Source: Paracnuella aquatica (GTDB lineage: Bacteria; Bacteroidota; Bacteroidia; Chitinophagales; Chitinophagaceae). Taken from it: 64,000 nucleotides of DNA. Of this stretch, positions 16,419 through 25,295 are shown one piece after another. Every line of letters begins with the position of its first letter. Positions within the stretch are counted from its first letter, which is position 1. Position numbers and translations under genes: made by a program. The notes beneath the pieces are model-generated. The model worked only from the letters and a program-made list of their open reading frames with translations, did not search any database and was not told the origin of the DNA. The DNA is taken from NCBI RefSeq assembly GCF_003332885.2, contig NZ_QOWJ01000001.1, positions 558,001 to 622,000 of the forward strand, written 5' to 3'.

Positions 16419-17546
16419 ATGGCAAAAGCTAAAAAGATAGCACAGGCAGCAAGCGATACCGGCGTGTTGACAGCAACATCCATGGAGTTTTTCCGCGATT
16501 ATATCAACAACCCTTCGCCTGTTGGTTTTGAGGCAGCGGGGCAAAAATTATGGCTCAATTACCTGCGCCCCTATGTGGATGAAACCTTTACCGATCCTTA
16601 CGGAACGGCTGTGGGTGTGATCAACCCGGGCCAGCCGTTTAAAGTAGTGATAGAGGCCCATGCCGATGAGATCAGTTGGTTTGTCAATTATATTACGGCA
16701 GAAGGTTTAATTTACCTCAAACGCAACGGCGGCGTGGACCACCAGATTGCACCGGGCCAGCGTGTTTTTATACATACACGTAACAACGGTTTGGTCAAGG
16801 CAGTATTTGGCTGGCCCGCTATTCACACACGATTAAGCACACCCGATAAAGAGCCGACACCAAAAGTGGAAAACCTTTGGCTGGATACCGGTGCACGCAG
16901 CCGCAAGGAAGTGGAAGAACTGGGAATACAGGTAGGCAACGTAGTAACCTACCAAGATGGCTTTGATGAACTGGCGTATAACTATTTTATTGGCCGAGCA
17001 TTCGACAACCGCATAGGTGGATTTATGATTGCCGAAGTGGCACGACTGCTGCAGCAGGCTGGTAAAAAACTACCTTATAGCCTGTACATAGTAAACGCGG
17101 TGCAGGAGGAAATTGGTTTGCGTGGCGCCGAAATGATTGCCCGGCGCATCAAGCCCAATATTGCCATCATTACCGATGTTACCCATGATACTTCCACGCC
17201 GCTGATCAACAAAAACATTGAAGGCGAAACTTCGTGCGGCAAAGGACCATCGCTTTCTTATGGCCCGGCGGTGCACAACAAATTGCTGCACCTGGTGCAG
17301 GATGTGGCAGCGCAAAATGAGATTCCGGTGCAGTTGCGAACTGTGTCGCGGAGTACCGGCACCGACACGGATTCGTTTGCTTATGCTAACGACGGTTGCC
17401 CATCGGTGCTCATTTCCATACCTCTGCGCTACATGCATACTACAGTGGAAATGTTGCACCGCAGCGATATAGAACAAACCGTGCGGCTGATGTACGAAAC
17501 ACTACTCACACTGACGCCTGAAACAAACCTGAGTTATTTTGATTAA
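16419..17546 (+). CDS. M42-family metallo-aminopeptidase
   Basis: 375-residue cytosolic dinuclear metallopeptidase of the M42 (glutamyl aminopeptidase/TET/FrvX) group that trims peptides from the N-terminus. Metal and catalytic residues are readable: His81 in EAHADE, Asp196 in FDNRIG, the Glu pair 230-231 in QEEIGLRG (catalytic base and ligand), Asp253 in ITDVTHD, and the C-terminal His in RYMHTTVE. The TGTDTDSFAYA segment also matches the family. The start ATG 16419 gives a lysine-rich N-terminus with no signal peptide. It is a single-gene unit flanked by its own promoter and terminator. Confidence 0.92.
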   Translation: MAKAKKIAQAASDTGVLTATSMEFFRDYINNPSPVGFEAAGQKLWLNYLRPYVDETFTDPYGTAVGVINPGQPFKVVIEAHADEISWFVNYITAEGLIYLKRNGGVDHQIAPGQRVFIHTRNNGLVKAVFGWPAIHTRLSTPDKEPTPKVENLWLDTGARSRKEVEELGIQVGNVVTYQDGFDELAYNYFIGRAFDNRIGGFMIAEVARLLQQAGKKLPYSLYIVNAVQEEIGLRGAEMIARRIKPNIAIITDVTHDTSTPLINKNIEGETSCGKGPSLSYGPAVHNKLLHLVQDVAAQNEIPVQLRTVSRSTGTDTDSFAYANDGCPSVLISIPLRYMHTTVEMLHRSDIEQTVRLMYETLLTLTPETNLSYFD

Positions 17547-17553
17547 TATAACG

Positions 17554-17582
17554 AACCGGAGCTTTTGCTCCGGTTTTTTTTT
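17554..17582 (+). terminator. Strong terminator after the M42 peptidase gene
   Basis: 9-bp GC-rich stem AACCGGAGC / GCTCCGGTT with a TTTT loop, then a long T run. Confidence 0.9.
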
Positions 17583-17664
17583 CGTGGTTGTGACCGCCTT
17601 CGGTAAGGTTTTAACCCAAATTAACCGCTGCTGCCGCTACCTTACCGTATTAAAATTAAACACC

Positions 17665-18039
17665 ATGAAAAAGTGGATTGCTTTAGCTGCGCTGACACTG
17701 GCGCTGACCACCACCGAAGCCCAGGCACAACCCGGCGGCGGCGACCCGGCAGCAATGCTGGCCCGTATGAAAGAACGCGTTAAACCCGAGTTGGTTGAGA
17801 AAGCAAAACTGACCGATGCGCAGGCCGATAAAGTTGTAGAGATCCAATTTGAGTCGCGGCAGCAAATGCGTGGACTGCGTGAGTTGTCGGAAGATGACCG
17901 CAAGAAAAAAATGGAAACCATCCAGGCCGACCTGGATAAAAAGTACAAAGCCATCCCGCTGACGGATGAGCAGATCAAATCGGTAAATGCTTACTACGAA
18001 GAAATGCGCCGCAATTTTCAACAGCGGCAAGGCGGTTAA
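17665..18039 (+). CDS. Spy/CpxP-like periplasmic helical protein
   Basis: 124 residues from ATG 17665: a signal peptide of about 21 residues ending TEAQAQ, then a short Gly/Pro segment and a highly charged, wholly helical body. KLTDAQADKVVEI and PLTDEQIKSV resemble the LTxxQ motif of Spy/CpxP-type proteins, which act as periplasmic chaperones or stress sensors; the spacing is looser than in E. coli Spy. Upstream in-frame codons from 17539 overlap the terminator and are not coding. Function by analogy only. Confidence 0.6.
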   Translation: MKKWIALAALTLALTTTEAQAQPGGGDPAAMLARMKERVKPELVEKAKLTDAQADKVVEIQFESRQQMRGLRELSEDDRKKKMETIQADLDKKYKAIPLTDEQIKSVNAYYEEMRRNFQQRQGG

Positions 18040-18057
18040 CCGGCCGCAGCCAAAAAC

Positions 18058-18087
18058 AAAAAAAGTTGCTCCAGGGCAACTTTTTTT
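18058..18087. terminator. Bidirectional terminator between the Spy-like gene and lon
   Basis: 9-bp stem AAAAGTTGC / GCAACTTTT (18061-18069 and 18076-18084), 6-nt loop, A tract on the left and T tract on the right, so it can serve both converging genes. Confidence 0.85.
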
Positions 18088-18106
18088 GTTTTAAGGTTTT
18101 TTGCAA

Positions 18107-20473
18107 TTAGGGCATCAGGGCCTGCTCCAGCACCTGGCTCATATGCCGCACATAGTGAAACTTCATGCCTTTGATGTATTCCGGATTGATGTCCTGCACA
18201 TCCCTTTCATTCTGCCAGCAAAGAATCAGTTCTTTTAATCCTGCTCTTTTTGCTGCCAATACTTTTTCTTTAATGCCGCCTACCGGCAACACCTGTCCAC
18301 GTAAGGTAATTTCACCAGTCATGCCGAGGTACGGCCGCACCTTTCTTCCGGTCACTGCCGATGCCAATGCAGTGAGCATCGTTACACCAGCACTAGGTCC
18401 GTCTTTTGGCACAGCGCCTTCCGGCACGTGGATGTGCACCGTTTGGGTTTCAAATTTTTTAGGGTCGATGCCGTATTTTTTAGCGTTGGCACTTAAATAA
18501 CTCAATGCCGTTGCCGCACTTTCCTTCATCACGTTCCCCAGGTTGCCGGTAAGCCGCAGCTCCGATTTGCCTTCACTCATTGTGGCTTCTATAAACAAAA
18601 TGTCGCCGCCCACATAAGTGTAGGCCAGGCCCACCGCCACACCGGGGATGGATGCCGCTTTGTACATTTCATTGCTGTAGCGGGCACGGCCCAAAATTCG
18701 CTCTACATCGGCCGGCGTCAGTGTTGGTTTTACCTTGCCATTCAGCGCCAAGTCTTTGGCCACATTGCGCATGATGGCTGCAAGCTGGCGGTCCAATTCG
18801 CGAACACCGCTTTCGCGGGTGTAATCCTGGATGATTTTTTCCAACACTTTGTTGGTAATGTTCAGCCGCGTCGATTTCAGGCCATGCGCTTCTTTTTGTT
18901 TTGGAATCAGGTGGCGCTGCGCAATCTCAATTTTTTCCTCAACGGCATAGCCGCTGAGTTCAATGATCTCCAACCGGTCGCGGAGTGCAGGCTGGATGTT
19001 TTGCATATTGTTGGCCGTGGCAATAAACAGCACTTTGCTCAGGTCGTATTCCAGCTCCAGGTAATTGTCGTAAAACGTATTGTTTTGTTCCGGGTCCAAC
19101 ACTTCCAGCAGAGCAGACGAAGGATCGCCGCGGTGATCGGAACCAACTTTATCTATTTCATCGAGGATAATAACCGGGTTCGATGTTTTCGATTTGCGAA
19201 TGCTTTGTACAATGCGGCCGGGCATCGCACCGATGTATGTTTTGCGGTGGCCGCGGATCTCGCTTTCGTCGTGAATGCCACCAAGGCTCAGGCGCACATA
19301 CTTACGGTCAAGCGCATGCGCAATTGACCGGCCCAGCGATGTTTTGCCAATACCGGGAGGACCGTAAAAGCAAAGGATCGGGCTTTTCATATCACCCTTT
19401 AGTTGCAGCACCGCCAGGTATTCCAGGATGCGGTCTTTGATCTTGTCCATGCCGTAATGGTCCTGGTCGAGGATTTCTTTCGCCCGCTTCAGGTCGTACA
19501 CATCTTCGGAATATTCCTGCCAGGGCAGGTCCAGCAACAGGTCGAGGTGATTGTACACCACCGAATAATCAGGCGTGCTGGGGTGCATGCGCTCCAATTT
19601 TTCCACGCCTTTTTTAAACATATCACGCGCAGCATCGGTCCATTTTTTTACGTCCGCTTTTTTGCGCATTTCTTTTAGCTCCAGGTCGTTGGCATCGCCG
19701 CCCAGTTCTTCCTTGATGCTTTTCAGTTGCTGCTGCAAGAAATATTCACGCTGCTGTTTATCAATCTCGGTTTTTGTTTTGGTGGTAACCTTGTTTTTCA
19801 ATTCGGCAAACTGCAGTTCTTTTTGCAAAAATTGCATCAACAGTTCGGCACGTTCCCGCAGGTTGTTCAGTTCAAGCAGGCGTTGCTTTTCCTGCAGGTC
19901 GGTATTCAGGTTGCTCGAAACAAAGTGGAGTAAAAATGATGGATTCTCAATGTTGCGCAGAATGATTGAAGCTTCCGCCGGGATGTTGGGCGACAGGTGA
20001 ATGATTTCAGCTGCAACATCTTTTATGTTGGAAATATATGCTTCAAAATCCGGGTCGGTTGGCGCTGGTTCTTCTTCCAGCACCTGGATGGTAGCGCGGA
20101 AATAAGGCTCCTCCGAAATCAGCGCTCCTACCGAAAAACGCGACTTGCCTTGTATGATAATGGTAGTGCCGCCATCGGGCATTTTTATTTGTTTCACAAT
20201 GCGGGCCACAGTACCGATGGAAACCAAATCTTTAAATTCAGGATCTTCCACCGAACTGTCTTTTTGCGCCAGCACGCCAATTAGTTTGTTGGTTTTGTAT
20301 GCCTCACTTACCGCCTTAATGCTTTTATCGCGGCCAACGGTAATGGGCAACACAACACCTGGAAACAAAACGGTGTTGCGCAGGGGCAGCAGCGTCAACT
20401 CATCGGGAATGGGCTGACCATCGTTGCCATCCCCTTCGTTTTCATTTATGGGAATGATGGGTAAAAAATCCAT
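18107..20473 (-). CDS. lon: ATP-dependent protease Lon
   Basis: 788-residue Lon protease, the cytosolic AAA+ machine that degrades misfolded and regulatory proteins. N-terminal substrate-binding domain (LLPLRNTVLFPGVVLPI near 28), coiled-coil region, AAA+ module with Walker A GPPGIGKTS (Lys377) and Walker B VIILDEIDK, and a C-terminal protease domain with the catalytic Ser694 in DGPSAGVTM and the Lys in the GGIKEKVLAA region. I place the start at ATG 20473 (MDFLPIIPI): a longer TTG-started frame to 20542 would begin inside an exact -7 promoter element and so could not be transcribed from it. Length is normal for the family. Confidence 0.97.
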   Translation of the reverse strand: MDFLPIIPINENEGDGNDGQPIPDELTLLPLRNTVLFPGVVLPITVGRDKSIKAVSEAYKTNKLIGVLAQKDSSVEDPEFKDLVSIGTVARIVKQIKMPDGGTTIIIQGKSRFSVGALISEEPYFRATIQVLEEEPAPTDPDFEAYISNIKDVAAEIIHLSPNIPAEASIILRNIENPSFLLHFVSSNLNTDLQEKQRLLELNNLRERAELLMQFLQKELQFAELKNKVTTKTKTEIDKQQREYFLQQQLKSIKEELGGDANDLELKEMRKKADVKKWTDAARDMFKKGVEKLERMHPSTPDYSVVYNHLDLLLDLPWQEYSEDVYDLKRAKEILDQDHYGMDKIKDRILEYLAVLQLKGDMKSPILCFYGPPGIGKTSLGRSIAHALDRKYVRLSLGGIHDESEIRGHRKTYIGAMPGRIVQSIRKSKTSNPVIILDEIDKVGSDHRGDPSSALLEVLDPEQNNTFYDNYLELEYDLSKVLFIATANNMQNIQPALRDRLEIIELSGYAVEEKIEIAQRHLIPKQKEAHGLKSTRLNITNKVLEKIIQDYTRESGVRELDRQLAAIMRNVAKDLALNGKVKPTLTPADVERILGRARYSNEMYKAASIPGVAVGLAYTYVGGDILFIEATMSEGKSELRLTGNLGNVMKESAATALSYLSANAKKYGIDPKKFETQTVHIHVPEGAVPKDGPSAGVTMLTALASAVTGRKVRPYLGMTGEITLRGQVLPVGGIKEKVLAAKRAGLKELILCWQNERDVQDINPEYIKGMKFHYVRHMSQVLEQALMP

Positions 20474-20539
20474 GTCATCTTCGGGCTTGAGCAAAAAATT
20501 CACGCAGTTATATTTAAATGTGCTTTGTCCGGAAACCTG

Positions 20540-20547
20540 CAAAGGTA
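20540..20547 (-). promoter_or_regulatory. -7 promoter element of lon
   Basis: Read leftward, TACCTTTG matches TAnnTTTG exactly. It predicts transcription beginning near 20533, giving a leader of about 60 bases to the ATG at 20473. Confidence 0.5.
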
Positions 20548-20610
20548 GGGCATCCGTTCAAGTATAGTGCCACGGGCGGATATCTGCAAGAATGGCAGGG
20601 AGATGGGGTG

Positions 20611-20804
20611 AGTGGCGAATGGTGAATGGTGATTGGGCAATCGTGAAAAGGGAAACGTCAATGGTGAATAGACGATTGCGTTTTCATATTTGCTGCAATG
20701 AAACAGTTTTATTGAATAAATAAGTTCAATAAAAAATGCTACCGAAATCCAGTAGCATTTTTTATTAATTAATAAGCTGGCTCAATACTTCACGCACCAT
20801 TCAC
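20611..20804. repeat. Intergenic repeat cluster with nested inverted repeats
   Basis: The gene-free stretch upstream of lon contains GAATGGTGAATGGTGA (20617-20632), a 7-bp inverted pair CAATCGT/ACGATTG (20638-20644 and 20672-20678), and GTGAATGGTG (20622-20631) repeated in inverse as CACCATTCAC (20795-20804). The pattern looks like a degenerate dispersed element rather than regulatory DNA. Confidence 0.6.
20728..20766. terminator. Bidirectional terminator
   Basis: Perfect 15-bp stem (20728-20742 and 20752-20766) centred on GCTAC/GTAGC with A and T tracts on the outer sides and a 9-nt loop. It lies downstream of the barrel gene at 20822 (read leftward). Confidence 0.85.
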
Positions 20805-20821
20805 TATGCAGCATGCATAAA

Positions 20822-21412
20822 TTACAGCGCCAGGCCAACACTCAGTTGGATGGCTTCGTTGCGCCATTTGCTTTGCTCGCCAATGTCGTTGATGTTATTG
20901 AGGCCCACTACATAACGGCCCGAAACAACCACTTTGCTTAGTTTGATCTGGGCGCCGGCAGCCATTGAAAAGTCGCCGCCTTTAAATGCCCGCTTGCCAT
21001 TTTCCAACAAGTTGTCGTCTTTGTTGAGCAGCACGCCAAATTGCGGGCCCGCCTGCAGCGACAGGAAGTTGCCAATGAATTTGTAGTTGAGCATGATGGG
21101 GATGGCCAGGTAATTCAGTTTTACATTGCCATCGCGTACCTCGCGAAAAGCTTCCTGATAAACGTTTTCAAAGTCGCTTTCAACTTTGGTTTGTGTTTGC
21201 TGATACAGCACTTCCGGTTGCAGGGCAAACTTTTCGCCGAGGCCAATCATGGCAAAGCCACCGAGTTGGTACCCATAGCGAAACTCCTGGTTAAAAGATT
21301 TGCCTTCGATTTTGGTGATGTTGGCGCCCCCTTTGATACCGGCCGTAAACTGGGCCATTGCAGCCTGTGTAAAAGTGAGCAGTGCAGCGAGTGTTAGCAA
21401 CTTCAGTTTCAT
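20822..21412 (-). CDS. PorT-like outer membrane beta-barrel protein
   Basis: 196 residues with a signal peptide (MKLKLLTLAALLTFTQAAMA) and an eight-stranded barrel pattern: GIKGGANITKIEG at the first strand, alternating hydrophobic strands such as YQLGGFAMIGLGEKFALQPEVLYQQ, NYLAIPIMLNYKF and FLSLQAGPQFGVLL, and a C-terminal strand ending AIQLSVGLAL. This is the outer-membrane-beta-barrel/PorT-type family common in Bacteroidota. A conserved single function is not known. It ends before a terminator and is probably transcribed alone. Confidence 0.85.
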   Translation of the reverse strand: MKLKLLTLAALLTFTQAAMAQFTAGIKGGANITKIEGKSFNQEFRYGYQLGGFAMIGLGEKFALQPEVLYQQTQTKVESDFENVYQEAFREVRDGNVKLNYLAIPIMLNYKFIGNFLSLQAGPQFGVLLNKDDNLLENGKRAFKGGDFSMAAGAQIKLSKVVVSGRYVVGLNNINDIGEQSKWRNEAIQLSVGLAL

Positions 21413-21487
21413 AAAAGATAGGTTTTAGTAACAACGCTCAATACTAATACCAACAATGTTCCAATGCTGTTAAAGAAAAGTGTTTTA

Positions 21488-22786
21488 TTAAAATATTACC
21501 CCGGTGGACACCATAAAATTGGTGGTCCAGTGCTTCCCTGTTTCGGGAATGTAGTAGTCGACAATAAACTGCGGTTGCAGGTACCATTTGCCGCGGGTGT
21601 AGGCGGTGCGTAAAAAAGCGGTTATGGATAAGGGTTGGAATCGAGATTTCTCTTCAAGCGCCACCTGGTCGGAAGCAAACGGTTTGAACGCAGCCGAGTT
21701 GATGCGCCATGAAGATTGCGTGGTTTGGTTGAGGCCAAACCTTTGTGTACCGCCATTTACGGTAAGCTGTGGTGTAAAACGTATATGGTCTTTTTTGGAA
21801 AATGCTTCCATCCAGTAAAAGTCGTGGCGCACCGATACACTAACCGCAATATCATAATAATGTTCTTCGGTTTCGGTGCGGGAAATAATATCAACCGGGA
21901 TTACCTCATCGCCGCCGTTGCCGTTATTTCCGTTGTTGCCGCCGTTGCCGCCATTTCCGTTGTTGCCATTGTTTCCGTTATTACCGCCGTTACCATTTCC
22001 GTTTCCGTTATTGCCATTGCCGTTACCGTTCCCATTGTTTCCATTATTCCCATTTCCATTTCCGTTGTTGCCGTTCCCATTTCCGTTATTCCCGTTATTG
22101 CCGTTTCCGTTATTTCCATTACCTCCATTCCCGTTGCCATTTCCATTGTTTCCATTACCGTTACCCCTGCCCGGCTTTTTCTCTTTGTTTAGTTCCTTTG
22201 TTTTCTTCCGGATCAGTTCAATGAAAGTGGCATACTCCTCCACACTCGACTGGCTGCCCCAGCCATAACTCATCGTCAGCGACGGTTTAAGCCAGCTGTT
22301 GCGGTAAATAAAATAAGCCGACGCTTCATTTTGCAGTGGCGATGTATAAAACCATAGCGAATCGGAAGTAAAAAAGCGGGTAAATGCGACGCCGGTGGCA
22401 AACTTGTGCGACTTTAAATAATCGTATGATAGCGATGCGAGGTACTGGTAAGGTTCGGGCTTGCCGCCATTCATTACCAGTGCCGCGCTGCCGCCAATGC
22501 CTAACCCGCTTTTGTGGTAGTAACCTGCGGCGGGTGAAAACATCAACGCGGACTGGGTTTCGAGGTCTCGGCCTTTGGGCACAGTCAGCAGCCGGTTGCC
22601 TGCGGTCAATGAAAATGTAGCAAAACTTTTTGGCCGGGTCAATGAATCGAGAAAAGTATCAAGTTCGGAAAAAAGAACAGCATAGTCGTCTTCAGTCAAC
22701 GCACCGATGCTGGTTGTATCTTTTTGTGCCAGGCAAACAGGCGCAAAAAGCTGGAGCAACACGTATAGGCACAAAATGCGCAGCAT
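21488..22786 (-). CDS. Probable outer-membrane protein with a long Gly/Asn repeat
   Basis: 432 residues with a signal peptide (LCLYVLLQLFAPVCLAQ). The flanking regions show amphipathic strands typical of outer-membrane barrels: FATFSLTAGNRLLTVP, AAGYYHKSGLGIGGSAALVM, FLRTAYTRGKWYLQPQFIVDYYIP and a final strand TTNFMVSTGVIF. Between about residues 205 and 293 is a nearly pure Gly/Asn run followed by a short return to normal sequence (DEVIPVDIISRTE). A Lys/Glu-rich segment precedes the repeat, so the repeat is likely an exposed loop. No known family is recognised. Confidence 0.65.
   Translation of the reverse strand: MLRILCLYVLLQLFAPVCLAQKDTTSIGALTEDDYAVLFSELDTFLDSLTRPKSFATFSLTAGNRLLTVPKGRDLETQSALMFSPAAGYYHKSGLGIGGSAALVMNGGKPEPYQYLASLSYDYLKSHKFATGVAFTRFFTSDSLWFYTSPLQNEASAYFIYRNSWLKPSLTMSYGWGSQSSVEEYATFIELIRKKTKELNKEKKPGRGNGNGNNGNGNGNGGNGNNGNGNNGNNGNGNGNNGNGNGNNGNNGNGNGNGNNGNGNGNGGNNGNNGNNGNGGNGGNNGNNGNGGDEVIPVDIISRTETEEHYYDIAVSVSVRHDFYWMEAFSKKDHIRFTPQLTVNGGTQRFGLNQTTQSSWRINSAAFKPFASDQVALEEKSRFQPLSITAFLRTAYTRGKWYLQPQFIVDYYIPETGKHWTTNFMVSTGVIF
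21908..22168 (-). repeat. GGN/AAY triplet microsatellite encoding Gly-Asn
   Basis: About 260 bases made almost only of Gly (GGN) and Asn (AAY) codons in irregular GN, GNN and GGN order. Third positions vary freely, so the protein repeat is kept by selection or old expansion rather than recent DNA slippage. Several long antisense frames here are by-products of the repeat. Confidence 0.85.
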
Positions 22787-22996
22787 TGTATCAGGTGAAA
22801 TGTGGGTTTAATGATCGTGTGGCCAGCCGCCGAAAACTCTCTTAAATAACAACTTTTTCTATGCCAAGGTAACAAAACCCACCGAAGTGCCGCAAACCTA
22901 ATATAGTCCAGCTTAGGTTTCTGCTAGCAAACCAGCGCATTTCGAAATTTTTGTCCGCAGAGAAGAAACGCTCATCACTGTGACCTAATTGCATTT

Positions 22997-24247
22997 TTAC
23001 GCCAATTCAAAAAGCGTGATTTCCGGTAAAATGCCCACCCTGCCGGGATAACCGATGAAGCCAAATCCCCGGTTGACGTACAGCTTTTGGTTGCCGCGAC
23101 TGTACAATCCCGCCCATTGCTCGTACACATATTGCACCGGGCTCCAGCGCAGCCAAGGCAGCTCCACGCCAAACTGCATGCCGTGGGTGTGGCCGGCCAG
23201 CATCAGGTCAATGTCGGCGTACTGCGGCAACACTTCGGCATCCCAATGCGATGGGTCATGGCTCAGCAGGATTTTAAAAGGCAGGTGTTCCGCGCCTTTG
23301 TAGGCCTCGGCAAGTTTACCATATTTCGGAAAACGGGCTTTAGCGCTCCAGTTTTCCACACCCAGCAAACCTATTTGCTCGCCGTTGCGTTCCAGTACCG
23401 CGTTTTGGTTCAGCAATAATCGCCAGCCCATTTCGCCATGAATCTTTTTCAGCGTTTCCAGGTTCTGCCGTTTGTGCGCCGCCGACTCCCACTGCTCATA
23501 GTCGCCATAATCGTGGTTGCCCAAAATAGAATACACACCCAGCGGGGCTACGAGGTTTTTAAAAATTTCTTTCAACCCCGCCATTTCATCGGCGCGGTTG
23601 TTCACCAGGTCGCCGGTAAATACCACCAGGTCCGGTTTGAGGCTGTTGATCTTTTCCACGCCTTTTTTCACGGCTTCGTGGTGGAGCAGGCTGCCGCTGT
23701 GTATGTCGGATATCTGCACCACCTTCATGCCCTTGAACGATGCGGGCAGGTTGGAAAACTGCAGCGGCACTTTTCGAACACGATAATCATATTTGTTGGA
23801 AAAGCCATACAGCAGCGATCCCAACACACCGCCACCCAGGCCAATGCCGGCCCAGGTTAAAAAATGCGATCGGGAAATGGTTTCACCCTCCTGCAGTTGT
23901 GCGCCTTCAGTATTATTGAAAAAAAGTTTACCTGCGGCCCACTGAATGAGGCGTCTGATGTCGTCGATAAGTAAGAACAACGCCACCAGCACTTTTGCAA
24001 AAAACAAGGCAATGATTGTAGCAAACACCACCGACCGCAACCCTTGCGACCAAGTATCGAGTTTAAGCAGCGGCAGCAAAATAAGTGTGAGCAGGGCCAG
24101 AATGGAAATGGTCCAGTAAACGCCGTATATAATGGTGCGGGTGCGGGCACCGGCAGCTGCCGAAACCAGTTTTACCGCCTGGAAAACATATATGTCCAGC
24201 ACCACCATCAACCCTACAATGATGAGCCAGAAGGGTGAATTTCGCAT
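22997..24247 (-). CDS. Membrane-bound metallophosphoesterase
   Basis: 416 residues. The first 110 residues contain four predicted membrane helices, followed by a further hydrophobic segment (LTWAGIGLGGGVLGSLLYGF). The C-terminal domain (about 165-416) is a calcineurin-like phosphoesterase with all blocks: VVQISDIHSGS, FTGDLVNN, LGNHDYGDYEQW, LLSHDPSHW and LAGHTHGMQFG. This resembles the YaeI/YkuE type of enzymes, some of which act on lipid A or UDP-diacylglucosamine-like lipids; the substrate here is not known. Start ATG 24247 fits the first helix. Between 22787 and 22996 there is only a weak hairpin. Confidence 0.88.
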   Translation of the reverse strand: MRNSPFWLIIVGLMVVLDIYVFQAVKLVSAAAGARTRTIIYGVYWTISILALLTLILLPLLKLDTWSQGLRSVVFATIIALFFAKVLVALFLLIDDIRRLIQWAAGKLFFNNTEGAQLQEGETISRSHFLTWAGIGLGGGVLGSLLYGFSNKYDYRVRKVPLQFSNLPASFKGMKVVQISDIHSGSLLHHEAVKKGVEKINSLKPDLVVFTGDLVNNRADEMAGLKEIFKNLVAPLGVYSILGNHDYGDYEQWESAAHKRQNLETLKKIHGEMGWRLLLNQNAVLERNGEQIGLLGVENWSAKARFPKYGKLAEAYKGAEHLPFKILLSHDPSHWDAEVLPQYADIDLMLAGHTHGMQFGVELPWLRWSPVQYVYEQWAGLYSRGNQKLYVNRGFGFIGYPGRVGILPEITLFELA

Positions 24248-24599
24248 GAATTGGTATTTAATTCGTTGGTTTAAAATGACTTGCCTAGGATCGGTTGCAA
24301 TATTATCCAGCAGGGCAAATGTGGTGCAAAGAAATAGGAATTACGGCGCAATCGGCCATTTGGCCGGCGGCCGCCCTAATCTTTCCACATCCCTTGTTTT
24401 GCCGCCTGATGCTGTATTTTTGCAAAACTTTCGGAAACAGCCTTTTATACAAATGAATAGGCCTTTGGTTGGTGACGGGTGGCGATGGGGCCGGATCACC
24501 TTTCATTTAATATTTAAGGGGTCTTACTTTCGCGACGGCATCATTGGTGCCTGAACAAACGGTGCCAAATCTGTTTCACCCAAATAAAAAGAAAACATC
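24248..24599 (+). promoter_or_regulatory. Gene-free divergent region with candidate promoters
   Basis: This 352-base stretch separates two divergent genes. It contains an exact -7 element TATTTTTG (24415-24422) with a TTG 18 bases upstream (24394-24396), and a second weaker one, TACTTTCG (24525-24532), nearer the rightward start codon. No convincing reading frame is present. Confidence 0.4.
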
Positions 24600-25280
24600 A
24601 TGCGCTTAACTTTTTACGGGCATTCCTGCTTCGGACTGGAAATTGGTGGTACACATATATTGGTAGATCCGTTCATAACGCCAAACGAAAAAGCGGCGGG
24701 AATCGACATCGCTTCTATCAAAGCCGATTATATCCTGGTATCGCATGGGCATGCCGACCACGTGGCCGATTGCGTGGCCATTGCGCAGCAGACTGGCGCT
24801 ACTGTTATAGGCAGTTTTGAAGTATGCAACTGGCTGCATTCGAAAGGCGTGGCCAAAATCCACCAGATGAACACCGGCGGTGTCAAGGCTTTTGAATGGG
24901 GTTCGGTACGCTGCACCAATGCACTCCACTCCTCCTCTATGCCCGATGGTACGTATGGTGGCAACCCGATGGGTTTTATAATTTCGGCCGGCGGCCAAAA
25001 CCTATATTACAGCGGCGATACGGCCCTTACGCTGGACATGCAGCTTATCCCCAGGTGGGGAAAGGTTAACTTTTCCGTATTGCCAATTGGCGATAACTTC
25101 ACAATGGGTTATGAGGATGCGGTAGAAGCAGCGCGGATGGTTCAATGCACTACGGTGGTAGGCGTCCATTACGATACTTTCCCTCCTATTATTATTGATC
25201 GCGAACAAGCAAAAAAGGCTTTTGCCGATGCGGGTATCCAGCTATTGCTGCCTGCTATTGGCGAAACCATTGATATTTAA
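24600..25280 (+). CDS. Metallo-beta-lactamase-fold hydrolase (UPF0173-like)
   Basis: 226-residue hydrolase. The N-terminal MRLTFYGHSCFGLEIGG and ILVDPF segments, the zinc-binding HGHADH near residue 51, and the later YYSGDT and GVHYDTFPP motifs match the UPF0173/YtkL-type branch of the metallo-beta-lactamase superfamily. Substrate not established for most members. No signal peptide. It is separated from parA by only 15 bases in the same direction, so the two are likely co-transcribed. Confidence 0.92.
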   Translation: MRLTFYGHSCFGLEIGGTHILVDPFITPNEKAAGIDIASIKADYILVSHGHADHVADCVAIAQQTGATVIGSFEVCNWLHSKGVAKIHQMNTGGVKAFEWGSVRCTNALHSSSMPDGTYGGNPMGFIISAGGQNLYYSGDTALTLDMQLIPRWGKVNFSVLPIGDNFTMGYEDAVEAARMVQCTTVVGVHYDTFPPIIIDREQAKKAFADAGIQLLLPAIGETIDI

Positions 25281-25295
25281 ATACTATCCGAACGA

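Noticed and set aside
20474-20542. N-terminal extension of lon from TTG 20542
   Set aside because: Overlaps an exact -7 promoter element and has no conserved sequence.
21716-22192. Val/Ile/Ser-rich and Pro/Leu-rich frames opposite the Gly/Asn repeat
   Set aside because: Direct by-products of the GGN/AAY repeat read in other frames.
22894-22920. AAACCTAA/TTAGGTTT hairpin upstream of the Gly/Asn protein gene
   Set aside because: Eight weak base pairs with an 11-nt loop; not distinguishable from chance.
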